NCBI RefSeq assembly: GCF_014644535.1
Contig: NZ_BMKW01000019.1
Span: 616-64,615, forward strand
Reading direction: 5' to 3'
DNA from: Neoroseomonas lacus
GTDB lineage: Bacteria > Pseudomonadota > Alphaproteobacteria > Acetobacterales > Acetobacteraceae
Length of the DNA: 64,000 nt
A program made the position numbers and the translations under genes. The notes beneath the pieces are model-generated. The model was given only the letters and a program-made list of their open reading frames with translations, was not told the origin of the DNA and made no database searches. How positions within the stretch are numbered: position 1 is the stretch's first letter; each line of letters begins with the position of its first letter. Shown one piece after another: positions 15,076-24,100 of this stretch.

Positions 15076-16151
15076 CCACACTCACTCATGCGACGCCGAC
15101 GAGTTCAGCCTTCCGCATCCTGATCGGGGAGACGGCGCGCGATCTGTTCCCCGGCTATTTCGCGCTGGTCATGGCCACAGGCGTCGTCTCGATCGCCTGC
15201 CATCTGCTCGGCCTGCGGCTGATCGCCCAGCCGCTCGTTGGCATCGCCTGGACGGCCTACCTAGTGCTCTGGGGGCTGACACTCGCGCGGCTCGTGCTGT
15301 TCCCGCGCCGCATCGTTGAGGACCTCTCGAACCACCAGCGCGCGCCCGGCTTCTTCACCGTGGTCGCGAGCACCTGCGTGCTCGGCACGCAGACCTCGGT
15401 CGTCACCGGCGCGCAGGGCGTCGCCGCGTGGCTCTGGTACTTCGGCCTCGGGCTGTGGTTCGTAGTGATGTACGCCTTCTTCACCGCAGTCATGATCCGC
15501 GCGCGCAAGCCGACCCTCGCGGCCGGCATCAACGGCGTCTGGCTGATCGCGGCGGTGGCGACGCAATCCATCGTGGTGCTGAGGGGTACGCTGGGTGCCG
15601 CCGTGCCGCCGCCCGAGGTGCAGTTTATCTGCCTCGCCTTCTTCATGATCGGCTGCATGCTCTACCTCGCGATCATTCCACTGATCTTCTATCGCCTGAC
15701 ATTCGTGCGGCTCAGCGCGCTGGATTTCGGCCCGCCCTACTGGATCAACATGGGCGCGGTGGCGATCAGCACGCTGGCCGGCTCGATCCTGCTGCTGCGC
15801 AGCCCGACCTGGCCGCTGCTGGCGGATTTCGTGCCGTTCCTGCGCGGCTTCACGCTGTTCTTCTGGGCGGCGGCGACCTGGTGGATCCCGCTCCTGTTCG
15901 CGCTTACGCTGTGGCGCTACCTAGTTCGGCGGGAACCGCTACGCTATGAGCCGACGCTGTGGGGCATGGTCTTTCCGCTCGGGATGTACACGACCGGCAC
16001 GCTGCAATTGTCGCGCGCGCTGGACCTACCCTTCCTGACGGTCGTACCGGGCGTCTTCATCCATCTCGCGGTGCTAGCCTGGGGGCTGACCTTTCTCGGC
16101 CTGCTGGGGCGAATCGGCGGCACGCTGCTGCGGGCCTGCCGGCGGAGGTGA
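15072..16151 (+). CDS. TDT-family (tellurite resistance/C4-dicarboxylate) transporter
   Basis: 359 aa with about ten membrane helices. Family marks are an N-terminal FPGYFALVMATGVVSIACHLLG, NHQRAPGFFTVVASTCVLGTQ, FGPPYWINMGAVAISTLAG, and the late PTLWGMVFPLGMYTTGTLQLSRAL. TDT members include TehA, the sulfite exporter Ssu1, the malate permease Mae1 and plant SLAC anion channels. The substrate cannot be read from sequence; an inorganic or organic anion is likely. Coupled to the 124-aa membrane protein upstream. Confidence 0.88.
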   Translation: MTTLTHATPTSSAFRILIGETARDLFPGYFALVMATGVVSIACHLLGLRLIAQPLVGIAWTAYLVLWGLTLARLVLFPRRIVEDLSNHQRAPGFFTVVASTCVLGTQTSVVTGAQGVAAWLWYFGLGLWFVVMYAFFTAVMIRARKPTLAAGINGVWLIAAVATQSIVVLRGTLGAAVPPPEVQFICLAFFMIGCMLYLAIIPLIFYRLTFVRLSALDFGPPYWINMGAVAISTLAGSILLLRSPTWPLLADFVPFLRGFTLFFWAAATWWIPLLFALTLWRYLVRREPLRYEPTLWGMVFPLGMYTTGTLQLSRALDLPFLTVVPGVFIHLAVLAWGLTFLGLLGRIGGTLLRACRRR

Positions 16152-16199
16152 CAGAGCGAGCAGAAATAGACATTTTGTTCTCCAATTCAGGGGCCTGGA

Positions 16200-16628
16200 A
16201 TGCGGCTGCTCGCCTCCACCGACTTCGCGCTGCGCGTCCTGCTGACGCTGGGGTGCCCCTGAGCGCCGGCGCTCGACCGAGGACCTGGCTGCCGACATCG
16301 GCGTGCCAAGGAACCACTTGCAGAAGATCGTGCAGGACCTGGCCGCGGCGGGACTGGTGCAGACCCAGCGCGGGGCGGGCGGTGGCGTGGTGCTGGCTCG
16401 TCCACCGGAGGCGATCCGCATCGGGGAGGTGGTGCGTCGGCTCGAAGCCGGCCAGGCGCTCGTCGAATGCTTTCGCGCGATGGCGGGGCCTGCTGCTTCT
16501 CCCCGACCTGCCGGCTGGCAGGCGTGCTGGGGCGGGCGCAGGACGGCTTCATGGCTGTCTTGGATGCGACAAGGCTGGCGGCCTGCTTCGCTGTCACACC
16601 ACATATGGTGGCTGACGAAGGCCGATGA
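16200..16628 (+). pseudogene. Second Rrf2/NsrR-like regulator, two compensating 1-bp indels
   Basis: The opening MRLLASTDFALRVLLTLG matches NsrR but hits TGA at 16260. Dropping one G of the GGGG run at 16250-16253 restores APERRRSTEDLAADIGVPRNHLQKIVQDLAAAGLV-type HTH sequence, RGAGGGVVLARPPEAIRIGEVVRRLEAG and VECFRA. Near 16475-16490 one base is missing; restoring it gives the cysteine segment ACCFSPTCRLAGVL and an end at TGA 16626. The net length (429 nt) is a whole number of codons, so the two lesions cancel. The original product would be ~142 aa with the Fe-S Cys pattern of NsrR. It sits 60 bp ahead of nrdJ. Confidence 0.8.
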
Positions 16629-16634
16629 ATACCA

Positions 16635-16646
16635 TATCCTGGGATA
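16635..16646. promoter_or_regulatory. Short palindrome upstream of nrdJ
   Basis: TATCC-TG-GGATA lies 43 bp before the nrdJ ATG in the 60-bp gap after the broken regulator. Its ACCATATCC context resembles the inverted repeat at 14603-14638. Possible operator; weak evidence. Confidence 0.3.
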
Positions 16647-16688
16647 GGTCCGAGTCGCACCTCCTGCGGCCGGAGTGGAAGGTGTCCC

Positions 16689-19112
16689 ATGGACGGTTCG
16701 CTCGCCGCCGCGCGTCAGCGTCACATTCTCCCCGCATTGCCCGGTGCCGGCTTCGGCGAGGCACCTCTACCGGCCCGCGCTGTTGACCCTGGCATGGGCC
16801 TCGCGGTGGCGCGCCGCACCGTCTTCCGCCCCGGAGATGCCGAGGATTTCGGCCGCGTCGCTGACCGCGTTGCCGCCGGCAACATGGCGCTGCTCGGCGA
16901 TCGCGCCGATGCCGCCGAACAGGCGCGGCTGCGCAACGCCATCGCCACCGGCGCGCTGATCACCTCCGGGCGCCACCTCCAGCACGGCGACGCAGCGCAG
17001 CCCACGCGCAACATGGAGGTCTTCACCAATTGCGCGACGGCCATCACCTCCTTCGCGCTGTTCTACCTGCTGCTGAACGGCAGCGGCGTCGGCCGCGCCT
17101 ATGACGACGAACTGGTCGCGGTGGACTGGGGCCATGCGCCGCGGCTTCTGCTGCACCTGTCCGCCGACCATCCCGACTTCCCCGACACGCGCGACGAGAT
17201 CCACCGCTTCGGCGCGGAATTCGCGCTGCTGCCCTGGGGCACCACCCTCGCGGCGATGAGCGAGGCGCAGGAGGCGGAGATCCGCGCATTCATCGCCCGT
17301 GAGATCCTGCGCGACGCCACCGCGGCGCCGCCCGGTGCCATCCACCACGCCATCGCCGACAGCCGCGAAGGGTGGGGCAAGGCTGCGGAACGCCTGGAAA
17401 GCCTGGCCTTCGCCGGGGCGGCGGACCGCACGCTGGTGCTCGACTTCTCCGCCATCCGCCGCTGCGGCGCGCCGATCGCCGGCATGCAGGGGCGCCCGGC
17501 CTCGGGACCGCTCTCGCTGCTGCGGGCCTTCCTCAACCTGCGCCAGCACGTGATCGAGCCGGCGCGCCACCGCGGCCCGGCCGACGAGGCGCTGGCGCCG
17601 TGGGAGCAGGCGCTGCTGGTGGACCATCACCTCTCGGTCGAGGTGCAGGTCGGCGGCGCACGGCGCGCCGCGCGCATGGCCACGAAATCCTGGCGCGACC
17701 CGGGCATCTTCCGCTTCATCCGCCTGAAAGCCGAGGGCGGGCTGTGGACCGCCAACAACTCCGTCATGGTCGATGCCGAATTCTGGGAGGGCGTACGCGC
17801 CGCGCGCGCGGGTAGCGACGCACCGCTCGACCGTCATGCCCTCGCGGTGTTCGAGGAAGCGACCGCCTGCGGCTACATCAACGGCGAGCCCGGCTTCATC
17901 AACGGCGACCGGCTGGAGGACCACCGCACTGGCACCGCCTGGGCCAAGCCCGTGCACACCGACGGGCGCGACCTGCGCTCGGCGCGCTATGCCGCGGACC
18001 ATGCCGTGCCGCTGCTGGCGGAGCTCGGCCGCCGCGCGGCGCAGTCGCGTTTCCCCGCCACCACCAACCCCTGCGGCGAGATCACGCTGCATGTCACTGG
18101 CGGGTACTGCGTCATCGCCGACTTCGCGCCGCTGTTCGCCTGTCCGCGCGACCTAGCGGCGATGACGCCGGGCGAGGTGCCTGAGGACGTCGCGGCGCAA
18201 TGGGATGCCCGCGTCGAGGACAGCGTGCGCCTGGGCGTGCGCTTCCTGATGCGCGCGAACACGATGGATGCGCTCTACGCCGACGAGGTGCGCCGCACCA
18301 ACCGGATGGGCATCGGCCCGACCGGCCTGCACGAATGGGCCTGGATGCGCTGGGGCTTCGGCTTCGAGGACCTGCTGGACGAGGCGTGCAGCGCCCCCTT
18401 CTGGGAGGCGCTCGCGCGCCTGTCCGAAGCGGCGAAACAGGAAGGCAAAGCCTATGCCGCGGAACTCGGCATGCCGGCGCCCTTCACGGTCACGACCGTC
18501 AAGCCGGCCGGGACCACCAGCAAGCTGTTCGGCCTGACCGAGGGCGCGCATCTGCCGGCGCGCCGCCAGTATTTGCGCTGGGTGCAGTTCAAGGGCGTGA
18601 AGGCCGAGGCCGGCTGGGCGCGCGACGCCGACCCGCTGCTGGGCGACTACGAGGCGCGCGGGTATCCGGTGCGCGGCCTGCAGAGCTTCCCGGGGATGTC
18701 CATTGTCGGCTTCCCGACATTGCCGCTGATCCAGCGCCTTGGCATCGGCGATCGCCTGGTGACCGCGCCGCAGGCGACCCCGGCGCAGCAGTACCGCTGG
18801 CTTGGCCTGCTGGAACGCCACTGGATCGGTGCGGCGCGCGGCAACCAGGTGAGCTACACGCTGAAGATCTTCACCGACCGGCACGACCTCGATGCGTTCC
18901 GTGACTTGGTGCTGCGCCACCAGCCGGAGATCCGCTGCTGCGCCATCCTGCCGAGCCGCCCGGACAAGGAACTCGGCTACGAATACCTGCCGGAGGAAGA
19001 GGTGCATGCCGCGCGCTTCGCGGCGATCGTCGACGGTATCAGGGATGCTGCGCTGCACGAGGCGGTGGACATGACGCACCTGGCCTGCGCATCGGGTGTG
19101 TGTCCGCTCTGA
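16689..19112 (+). CDS. nrdJ: Adenosylcobalamin-dependent class II ribonucleotide reductase
   Basis: 807 aa. It shows the RNR ten-stranded barrel motifs: N-terminal FTNCATA with the redox Cys (~115), FLLLNGSGVG-like loop, NNSVMVD, the radical-site NPCGE (Asn460, Cys462, Glu464), TVKPAGTTSKLFG, and a C-terminal CASGVCPL with the electron-relay cysteine pair. No ATP-cone is seen. Class II enzymes use B12 instead of O2-requiring iron cofactors, so they supply dNTPs at low or no oxygen and resist NO. Placement in an NO/microaerobic cluster fits. No cobalamin riboswitch is visible in the short upstream gap. Confidence 0.88.
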   Translation: MDGSLAAARQRHILPALPGAGFGEAPLPARAVDPGMGLAVARRTVFRPGDAEDFGRVADRVAAGNMALLGDRADAAEQARLRNAIATGALITSGRHLQHGDAAQPTRNMEVFTNCATAITSFALFYLLLNGSGVGRAYDDELVAVDWGHAPRLLLHLSADHPDFPDTRDEIHRFGAEFALLPWGTTLAAMSEAQEAEIRAFIAREILRDATAAPPGAIHHAIADSREGWGKAAERLESLAFAGAADRTLVLDFSAIRRCGAPIAGMQGRPASGPLSLLRAFLNLRQHVIEPARHRGPADEALAPWEQALLVDHHLSVEVQVGGARRAARMATKSWRDPGIFRFIRLKAEGGLWTANNSVMVDAEFWEGVRAARAGSDAPLDRHALAVFEEATACGYINGEPGFINGDRLEDHRTGTAWAKPVHTDGRDLRSARYAADHAVPLLAELGRRAAQSRFPATTNPCGEITLHVTGGYCVIADFAPLFACPRDLAAMTPGEVPEDVAAQWDARVEDSVRLGVRFLMRANTMDALYADEVRRTNRMGIGPTGLHEWAWMRWGFGFEDLLDEACSAPFWEALARLSEAAKQEGKAYAAELGMPAPFTVTTVKPAGTTSKLFGLTEGAHLPARRQYLRWVQFKGVKAEAGWARDADPLLGDYEARGYPVRGLQSFPGMSIVGFPTLPLIQRLGIGDRLVTAPQATPAQQYRWLGLLERHWIGAARGNQVSYTLKIFTDRHDLDAFRDLVLRHQPEIRCCAILPSRPDKELGYEYLPEEEVHAARFAAIVDGIRDAALHEAVDMTHLACASGVCPL

Positions 19113-19245
19113 GCGCCATCGTGAGCGTGTCGCTCGGGTCCAGCCGAGCGGCACGCGGCAATCCAGCAGCGCCCCGGTCGATATGACCGACGGCCGCACC
19201 GCTTGGTGTGCCAGAATGTCAGATTATCCGGGCGCGGTGCAGGCC

Positions 19246-19306
<61 letters not shown>

Positions 19307-19316
19307 GGAGCCAGCA

Positions 19317-19616
19317 ATGCCGATTCCCGAAGGACACGTCTCTACCCGACGCAGTCCCGAGTTCACGCAGGACACCATTCCGCCTGCGCTGCGGCAGGCA
19401 CATGAAACCACGCATGACACCTGGGTGGTCATCCATGTGCTGGAGGGCAGGCTGCGCTACTGCACTATCAGCCCCGCCTCGGAGACCGTCCTGGAACCGG
19501 GCCGGCCGGGCGAAATCGAACCGGAGGTGAAGCACCGCGTGGAGCCACTCGGCGTGGTCCGCTTCTACTTGGAATTCCATTATCCGCCGGAGCGCCATCC
19601 GACACCGAACGCGTAG
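19317..19616 (+). CDS. DUF1971 (YeaR/TehB-like) protein
   Basis: 99 aa beginning MPIPEGHVSTRRSPEFTQDT. It has the family's small cupin-like pattern: IPPALRQAHETTHDTWVVIHVLEGRLRY ... EPEVKHRVEPLG ... FYLEFHY. E. coli YeaR, a member, is induced by nitrate and NO under NsrR/NarL control, which fits this neighbourhood. GGAG (19307-19310) sits 6 bp before the ATG. The frame is open upstream to a GTG at 19203 through the microsatellite, but that extension is pure repeat peptide and not family-like. Confidence 0.85.
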   Translation: MPIPEGHVSTRRSPEFTQDTIPPALRQAHETTHDTWVVIHVLEGRLRYCTISPASETVLEPGRPGEIEPEVKHRVEPLGVVRFYLEFHYPPERHPTPNA

Positions 19617-19800
19617 CTGTGCCAGCAATGGGCCGGCCGTCACGCGCGGCGCTGCTTGGGATCCGTCAGTGCCAGAACTTTAGGTATCCGGCCAGGACGT
19701 GGCACGCCGGAACTCCTACGGCATAGTCTCCGTCTTGCATCGATCTACCGGGCGCCACTGCAACAGTTCGATCCCGAGACCGCCCCGCGGCCGCGTCTAC

Positions 19801-20119
19801 GCCCCAGAGAAGGTTGGATTCCGGTTCCCACCGCTGCTCCAATCTTCTCTCTCACAACCTGTCTCTCCCACACGGTGCACCGCGCTGAGGCGCAGGTTTG
19901 GCCGGGGTTTGCGCGTGGACCTTGATGGTTCGATACCGCAACTACCGCCGAATTCGGGCCGCAGAGAGCGGAAGGTCTCCGAACCTTGAGGGTAGGCCGA
20001 TTTTACCCTCAAGCTTAAACTATTGATATTAGGCGGTCTTTTCCCGGGGTTATCTTCAGATTTCAGTAACCCGATCGCCTCTCAATGCTTAGTTAATGCA
20101 AACTGTTGATCCGCCCCCA
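19801..20119 (+). repeat. Dispersed ~320-bp direct repeat, copy A
   Basis: Aligns without gaps to 63681-63999 at a constant offset of 43,880 bp, with scattered substitutions (very roughly 85-90% identity by eye). Best-conserved blocks are 19824-19867, 19885-19934, 19981-20017 and 20055-20118. It carries a perfect 10-bp hairpin and ends ~55 bp before the AT-hook gene, so it probably contains that gene's promoter or leader. No coding potential seen. Confidence 0.9.
19985..20013 (+). promoter_or_regulatory. Perfect 10-bp hairpin in repeat copy A
   Basis: CTTGAGGGTA (19985-19994) and TACCCTCAAG (20004-20013) flank a 9-nt loop. The stem is identical in copy B while the loop differs by one base. 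No T-run follows, so it is not a standard terminator. Candidate operator, RNA element or replication/recombination site. Confidence 0.7.
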
Positions 20120-20175
20120 TCCTTACAATCAACAAATTGCAGCACCGCCGCAGGTATTTCAGAGACCGGATCGAC

Positions 20176-20874
20176 ATGGACGACAAAGACCACGTCTTCG
20201 CCCGCTTCAAGGACGACAAGCCGGCGTCGGCTGATCGGCGTGAGACGTTGAACATCCCCCGACGCGCTGGCGCACCGGGAAGCAGGTCCGTTGAGGTGGT
20301 GCACGTGCGATCGGGCGGCGCCGTAAGAGACAGGCCGCAGCGCCAGGATCAGTACGTCCGCGCGGCGTCCTGGGACGGTGGCTTCCCGACAAGGCAGACG
20401 CCCCGCGCGTCCATGCTGATCGAGCAGACAGCCCCTGAGGCCGCAGAGCCGGTCACCCACGTCATGCCTGCCTGGGAGCCAGCGGCGACGGAGGCTGATG
20501 TGGCCCCTGCTGAGGAGCCTTTCGTTGCGCCACGTCGCGGTCGAGGGCGGCCTCGCAAGCATCCAGTTGGGCAGCCCGTCGCGGCAACGGCTGAGACAGC
20601 GCACGCTGAAGAGCCTGCCACGCCGCGCCGGGGCCGCGGGCGGCCTCGCAAGTCAGTAGCGGCAGCGGCCGGCGCAGCGCGCGCTGAGGAGCCTGTCGTC
20701 GTGTCGGTCGATGACCAAGGGCGGCCTCGCAAACAGCCGACCAGCGCGCGTACCAGGCGCGTTGCAAACCCATTCGACGCCTCCGACGACGGCGCGAACT
20801 GCATGCGCTGCGGCTATGCGATCGAGCCGGCGCGGGAGAAGCGCGGGCTTATGACGTGCTCAGGCTGCGGGTAG
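20176..20874 (+). CDS. AT-hook protein with C-terminal zinc ribbon
   Basis: 232 aa from ATG 20176 (MDDKDHVFARFKDDKPA); an in-frame ATG at 20137 would add 13 residues. The middle holds three AT-hook cores spaced ~30 residues apart: GRGRPRKH, GRGRPRKS and QGRPRKQ, separated by Ala/Glu-rich linkers (AEEPxxxPRR). The last ~25 residues are a C-x2-C ... C-x2-C ribbon (CMRCGYAIEPAREKRGLMTCSGCG, split here by 16 residues). AT-hooks bind the minor groove of A/T tracts, so this is a likely nucleoid-associated or regulatory DNA-binding protein. It sits behind the dispersed repeat, AT-richer than its surroundings. Confidence 0.75.
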   Translation: MDDKDHVFARFKDDKPASADRRETLNIPRRAGAPGSRSVEVVHVRSGGAVRDRPQRQDQYVRAASWDGGFPTRQTPRASMLIEQTAPEAAEPVTHVMPAWEPAATEADVAPAEEPFVAPRRGRGRPRKHPVGQPVAATAETAHAEEPATPRRGRGRPRKSVAAAAGAARAEEPVVVSVDDQGRPRKQPTSARTRRVANPFDASDDGANCMRCGYAIEPAREKRGLMTCSGCG

Positions 20875-21087
20875 ATCGGGCGGACCGCTCTGCAACGTCG
20901 GAAATCGGCCAATAGCTGCCTGGCGGCTTACGGGCGGGCGGGCCGAGAAACAGACGTTACTCGAGCGAGTCGTGGGATGGTCTGAATTGGCCGTCAGTCG
21001 AGAGCAACTCTCGGTAAACACTCGCGTGAGCGCGGATTACGGCGTGGCCCGCGGGAGCTTGCAGCAAAGGTCCAGGGGCGTCCCCTA

Positions 21088-22917
21088 TCAGCTGGTAAGT
21101 ATCTTACCGCGCCAGCGATTGATCACATCATCGAAATTCACCTCGCGCCAATCTGCGTTCCATTCCTGAAGGTAGTTTACGCTACGCGAATGCGGCTCCG
21201 GCACTGGACGCTCGAATCGACCGACGGTTGGCATTAGCGGCGCATCGCCAACAGTGAGGAACTCACCTTCGCCGAGATTGGGGAGCAGGTCGCCAATCCC
21301 AGCGGATAGATCGGGAAGCAGCGACTTGATGTAGCTCTGGTCGACTGCGTTTGTCAGCCGGAGTGAGATAAAGTTAGAGCATTGCGAGAAAATCGTCTCG
21401 GAGACTTCGGACGGCCTCTGACTCACAACCATGAGCGTGACGCCGTATTTGCGGCCTTCCTTGGCGATTCGCTCGATCGACTTGCGGGATGAGTCATACT
21501 GTGCCCCGCCCGCGCGGGGGACGTAGTTGTGTGCTTCCTCGCAGACTAGCATGACCGGCACGTCACTGACATTGCCCCCGACATGACGGTTTTTCGAGTA
21601 ATGGAAGCCGAAGTCGAAGATCATTCGAGAGATCAGGCTGACCACGATGCTGAGCACCTCGAACGGGATGCCGCTCAGGTCGACGATCGAGACGTTCGAC
21701 TTCGTTAGATAGCCAATGAACTGGCGCACAACGTCCGCGAAATCGCTCGTTGCAAGCGGCGCCCCGTCGTGCTTGACGGGATAGAACAGAAAGCGGAGTC
21801 GAGGATCCGCGAGACGCGTGCGCAGCCGCAGGATCAGGCGGTCGAACTCGCCATGGAACGGGCCGTTGCTGGCCTTCGTTTCCCTGGCCGTCGATTGGAC
21901 CACGAATGATTGGATAGCGTCGAAATAGCAGCTGTCGCGATCGACGACCAAGGTCTCGTTAGCAAGCTTAGGTTTCCCCTCGCCCGCGAGCTTCCCAATC
22001 ACCTCAGCATTCATGTTTTCGAGATAGGTGACCACCTCGTCAATCGAGAAGTAGACGGGCGTGTCGAAGGAGATGTTTCCCAACTCCGGATTGTGGCGGC
22101 ACTTGTTGCGCACGACGGCATGCCGAAACTGGGATACCTGGTTGTGCGAATTGATCTCGTGGCTCTCGATGAACATCTCCTCGAGTTCCTGGGCATTCAT
22201 CAGCCAGTACGGTAACCGGAGTGTATCGACGTCGAGAAGATTGAGCGTGAAATTCTCGGTCTCGGCGAGCCTGAATGCGGCGGCGTATTCGGCGTGAATG
22301 TCGAAAATCACGATGTGCGCGTTATTCTGCGCCGCTTTGTTCGCGTTCGCTTTCCCCTCGATGCCGACAACGGTCTGTAGAATCTTTGCAACGGCGCAGG
22401 ATTTGCCCGACCCGGTCGATCCGACCACTGCGACATGCTTGCTGAAAAAGCGGTCGCCATCCACTTCGAACTTCACGTCGGGGGCGACGCTAAGCGTACC
22501 GAACGAGAACGGTGACTTGATGCCTTTGGAGAAGATGTCGCTCAGAACTGCCGCTGGCGTCACGTACGCATATTCGGTAGGCACAGGCAGAGCGGGTGTT
22601 CCGCGGGTGAACTTACCCTCCTCCGAGAGCGTGCCGATCGGCTGGGTGTCGATCTGGAAACGGAAGGCCACGGAGTCAGCGTCCCCGCTACCGCCGGCCT
22701 CGGCGTCCCAGCGCTTCGAGCGATCGATGTGGGACGCCCTGACCGCTACGATCGTGGCGAGAAGATAGAGATTGTTACCCGAAGCTATGAGCAGATACTG
22801 CCCAACGCCGAGCTTTGCTTTATGTTTCTCGAACTCTTCGGCGCTGCTTATCTCGATGCGCACTAGGGACGGTGAGCTGTCGGTCACACTCCCGATCGGA
22901 TTCCCAAGGTCAGGCAT
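21088..22917 (-). CDS. herA: HerA-type ATPase/helicase of a HerA-DUF4297 defence system
   Basis: 609 aa. An N-terminal HAS-barrel-like region is followed by Walker A GSTGSGKS (166-173), FDIHAEYAAAF, and Walker B MLVCEEAHNYVP with the SRKSIERIAKEGRKYGV and SQRPSEVSETI motifs typical of HerA/FtsK-like translocases. HerA forms hexameric rings on DNA. Its start overlaps the stop of the DUF4297 gene by 8 bp, so the pair is coupled. HerA-DUF4297 pairs are known anti-phage systems in which the nuclease and ATPase assemble into one complex. By eye GC content is lower than flanking genes, suggesting transfer. Confidence 0.85.
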   Translation of the reverse strand: MPDLGNPIGSVTDSSPSLVRIEISSAEEFEKHKAKLGVGQYLLIASGNNLYLLATIVAVRASHIDRSKRWDAEAGGSGDADSVAFRFQIDTQPIGTLSEEGKFTRGTPALPVPTEYAYVTPAAVLSDIFSKGIKSPFSFGTLSVAPDVKFEVDGDRFFSKHVAVVGSTGSGKSCAVAKILQTVVGIEGKANANKAAQNNAHIVIFDIHAEYAAAFRLAETENFTLNLLDVDTLRLPYWLMNAQELEEMFIESHEINSHNQVSQFRHAVVRNKCRHNPELGNISFDTPVYFSIDEVVTYLENMNAEVIGKLAGEGKPKLANETLVVDRDSCYFDAIQSFVVQSTARETKASNGPFHGEFDRLILRLRTRLADPRLRFLFYPVKHDGAPLATSDFADVVRQFIGYLTKSNVSIVDLSGIPFEVLSIVVSLISRMIFDFGFHYSKNRHVGGNVSDVPVMLVCEEAHNYVPRAGGAQYDSSRKSIERIAKEGRKYGVTLMVVSQRPSEVSETIFSQCSNFISLRLTNAVDQSYIKSLLPDLSAGIGDLLPNLGEGEFLTVGDAPLMPTVGRFERPVPEPHSRSVNYLQEWNADWREVNFDDVINRWRGKILTS

Positions 22918-24100
22918 AATTATTCCTCAACTGCAGAACATATTCTAGGTCGGAGAGGTGCTCGATTTCGAAGCGATGGATGTTGACGTCGGGGTTCTCC
23001 CAAGGGTCATTTGTTACATTGACCAGGAACAGCTCATCTGGTCGCTTCGGTGGATTCTCGGTCACGTTGGCCCGACCCGCGAGCCGGAGGCTGAACTCAA
23101 TGGCGAAGGGCGACCGCTTCACCATCGGCCGACGGAAGAGTTCCTCGGACCGAAAAGAAGTACCAACGAACCCATTGGCGCAACGCAGACCCGCATCGTG
23201 AAGTCTCGTTTCCAATCCGTTGACGTCATAGTTCCCCACGATCATGAACAGCGGTGGGTTCGAATGAAGATACTTACAGCAGTAACGCTCGACGAACTTC
23301 TTAATGAAGCGCACGACATCCTCATCGAACCTCTCGATCGTTGAGGGGTCAAGGACGAAGGTGCGGCCGCGAGCATTATGCCCAAGCGATGGCCTGAGGT
23401 CGCCGCGCAACCGCTTGAAGATCTGCGCACGCGTCGCGAGCTCTCGGGTCCACCTTGTAAAAGTAACCTGCCGGACATCTTGAAGATCGCGAAGAAAAAT
23501 CAGTGGGTCGACGGTACGATCTGTTACGCTGGGCTTGGTCGCGAGCTCGACTATGCGATGGATCGCATTGGGATAGATGATCGCTTCAACATCCTCGGCT
23601 GAAAACCCCTTGGCACGTAGCGCCTCTAAAACCGTCTGCTGTAGAGCGTCGGTCGATTGCCCGAACTCGATCGTGAACCGCTTGAGAAACTCGTCGCGAT
23701 CGAAGCCGGGCGCGATGCGTTTGATAATCGTCTTGAGCGGATCAGACTCTGTTGCGAGCACTGTTTTCAGTTCTGAATTGGTCAATGTCTGGCTGCCACT
23801 CTGGTTAGGAAAATGGCAAAACAGGCGATAATAAACTGTTGGCGTGATAGTGAAATTTTTCGAAAAATGCTCAAGCATAAGTAGGATCGGCTTGTATATT
23901 TTCCCGAGTGTGAATTTGTCCGCTTGCTCATGATATTTGCATTGCACGGCGGTCGTGAAACCGGACGCACATACATCGATATCTTCAATCGCGCCTTCGA
24001 TAGTTATCTTGGTGTCGGCGCCAGCGACCAAGATCTCCGAAAGGTAACGGAGGAATTGGTAAAGGTATCCCTTGATCGAATATTCCGCAGTCCTGGCCAC
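22910..24100 (-). CDS. DUF4297 nuclease (PD-(D/E)xK type), defence partner of HerA
   Basis: 396 aa, GTG start at 24100. The N-terminal domain begins with an aromatic helix (YSIKGYLYQFLRYLSEIL), then ITIEGAIEDIDV (Glu35, Asp42) and AVQCKYHE (Gln53-x-Lys55), the arrangement of the restriction-endonuclease-like active site of DUF4297. The rest (~100-396) is helical with no named domain. DUF4297 enzymes degrade DNA on phage infection when activated by their partner. Codon use is AT-richer than the surrounding genes. The 8-bp overlap with herA supports one operon. Confidence 0.82.
   Translation of the reverse strand: MARTAEYSIKGYLYQFLRYLSEILVAGADTKITIEGAIEDIDVCASGFTTAVQCKYHEQADKFTLGKIYKPILLMLEHFSKNFTITPTVYYRLFCHFPNQSGSQTLTNSELKTVLATESDPLKTIIKRIAPGFDRDEFLKRFTIEFGQSTDALQQTVLEALRAKGFSAEDVEAIIYPNAIHRIVELATKPSVTDRTVDPLIFLRDLQDVRQVTFTRWTRELATRAQIFKRLRGDLRPSLGHNARGRTFVLDPSTIERFDEDVVRFIKKFVERYCCKYLHSNPPLFMIVGNYDVNGLETRLHDAGLRCANGFVGTSFRSEELFRRPMVKRSPFAIEFSLRLAGRANVTENPPKRPDELFLVNVTNDPWENPDVNIHRFEIEHLSDLEYVLQLRNNYA

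Larger units (their letters stand above)
19617..20175. other. Intergenic region with repeat copy A
   Basis: This 559-bp gap separates the DUF1971 gene from the AT-hook gene. Its centre is the ~320-bp dispersed repeat listed separately. The first ~180 bp hold no recognisable gene. A GCCACTG string at ~19755 was checked as a cobalamin box, but the rest of such a riboswitch is missing. Confidence 0.6.

Noticed and set aside
16629..16688. Cobalamin riboswitch for nrdJ
   Set aside because: The gap is only 60 bp and has no B12 box. A GCCACTG near 19755 lies downstream of nrdJ and lacks the other conserved blocks.
19811..19842. tRNA 3' end (GGTTGGATTCC...) in the dispersed repeat, as an integration site
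   Set aside because: The T-arm-like string has no matching acceptor, D-arm or anticodon arm upstream in either copy.
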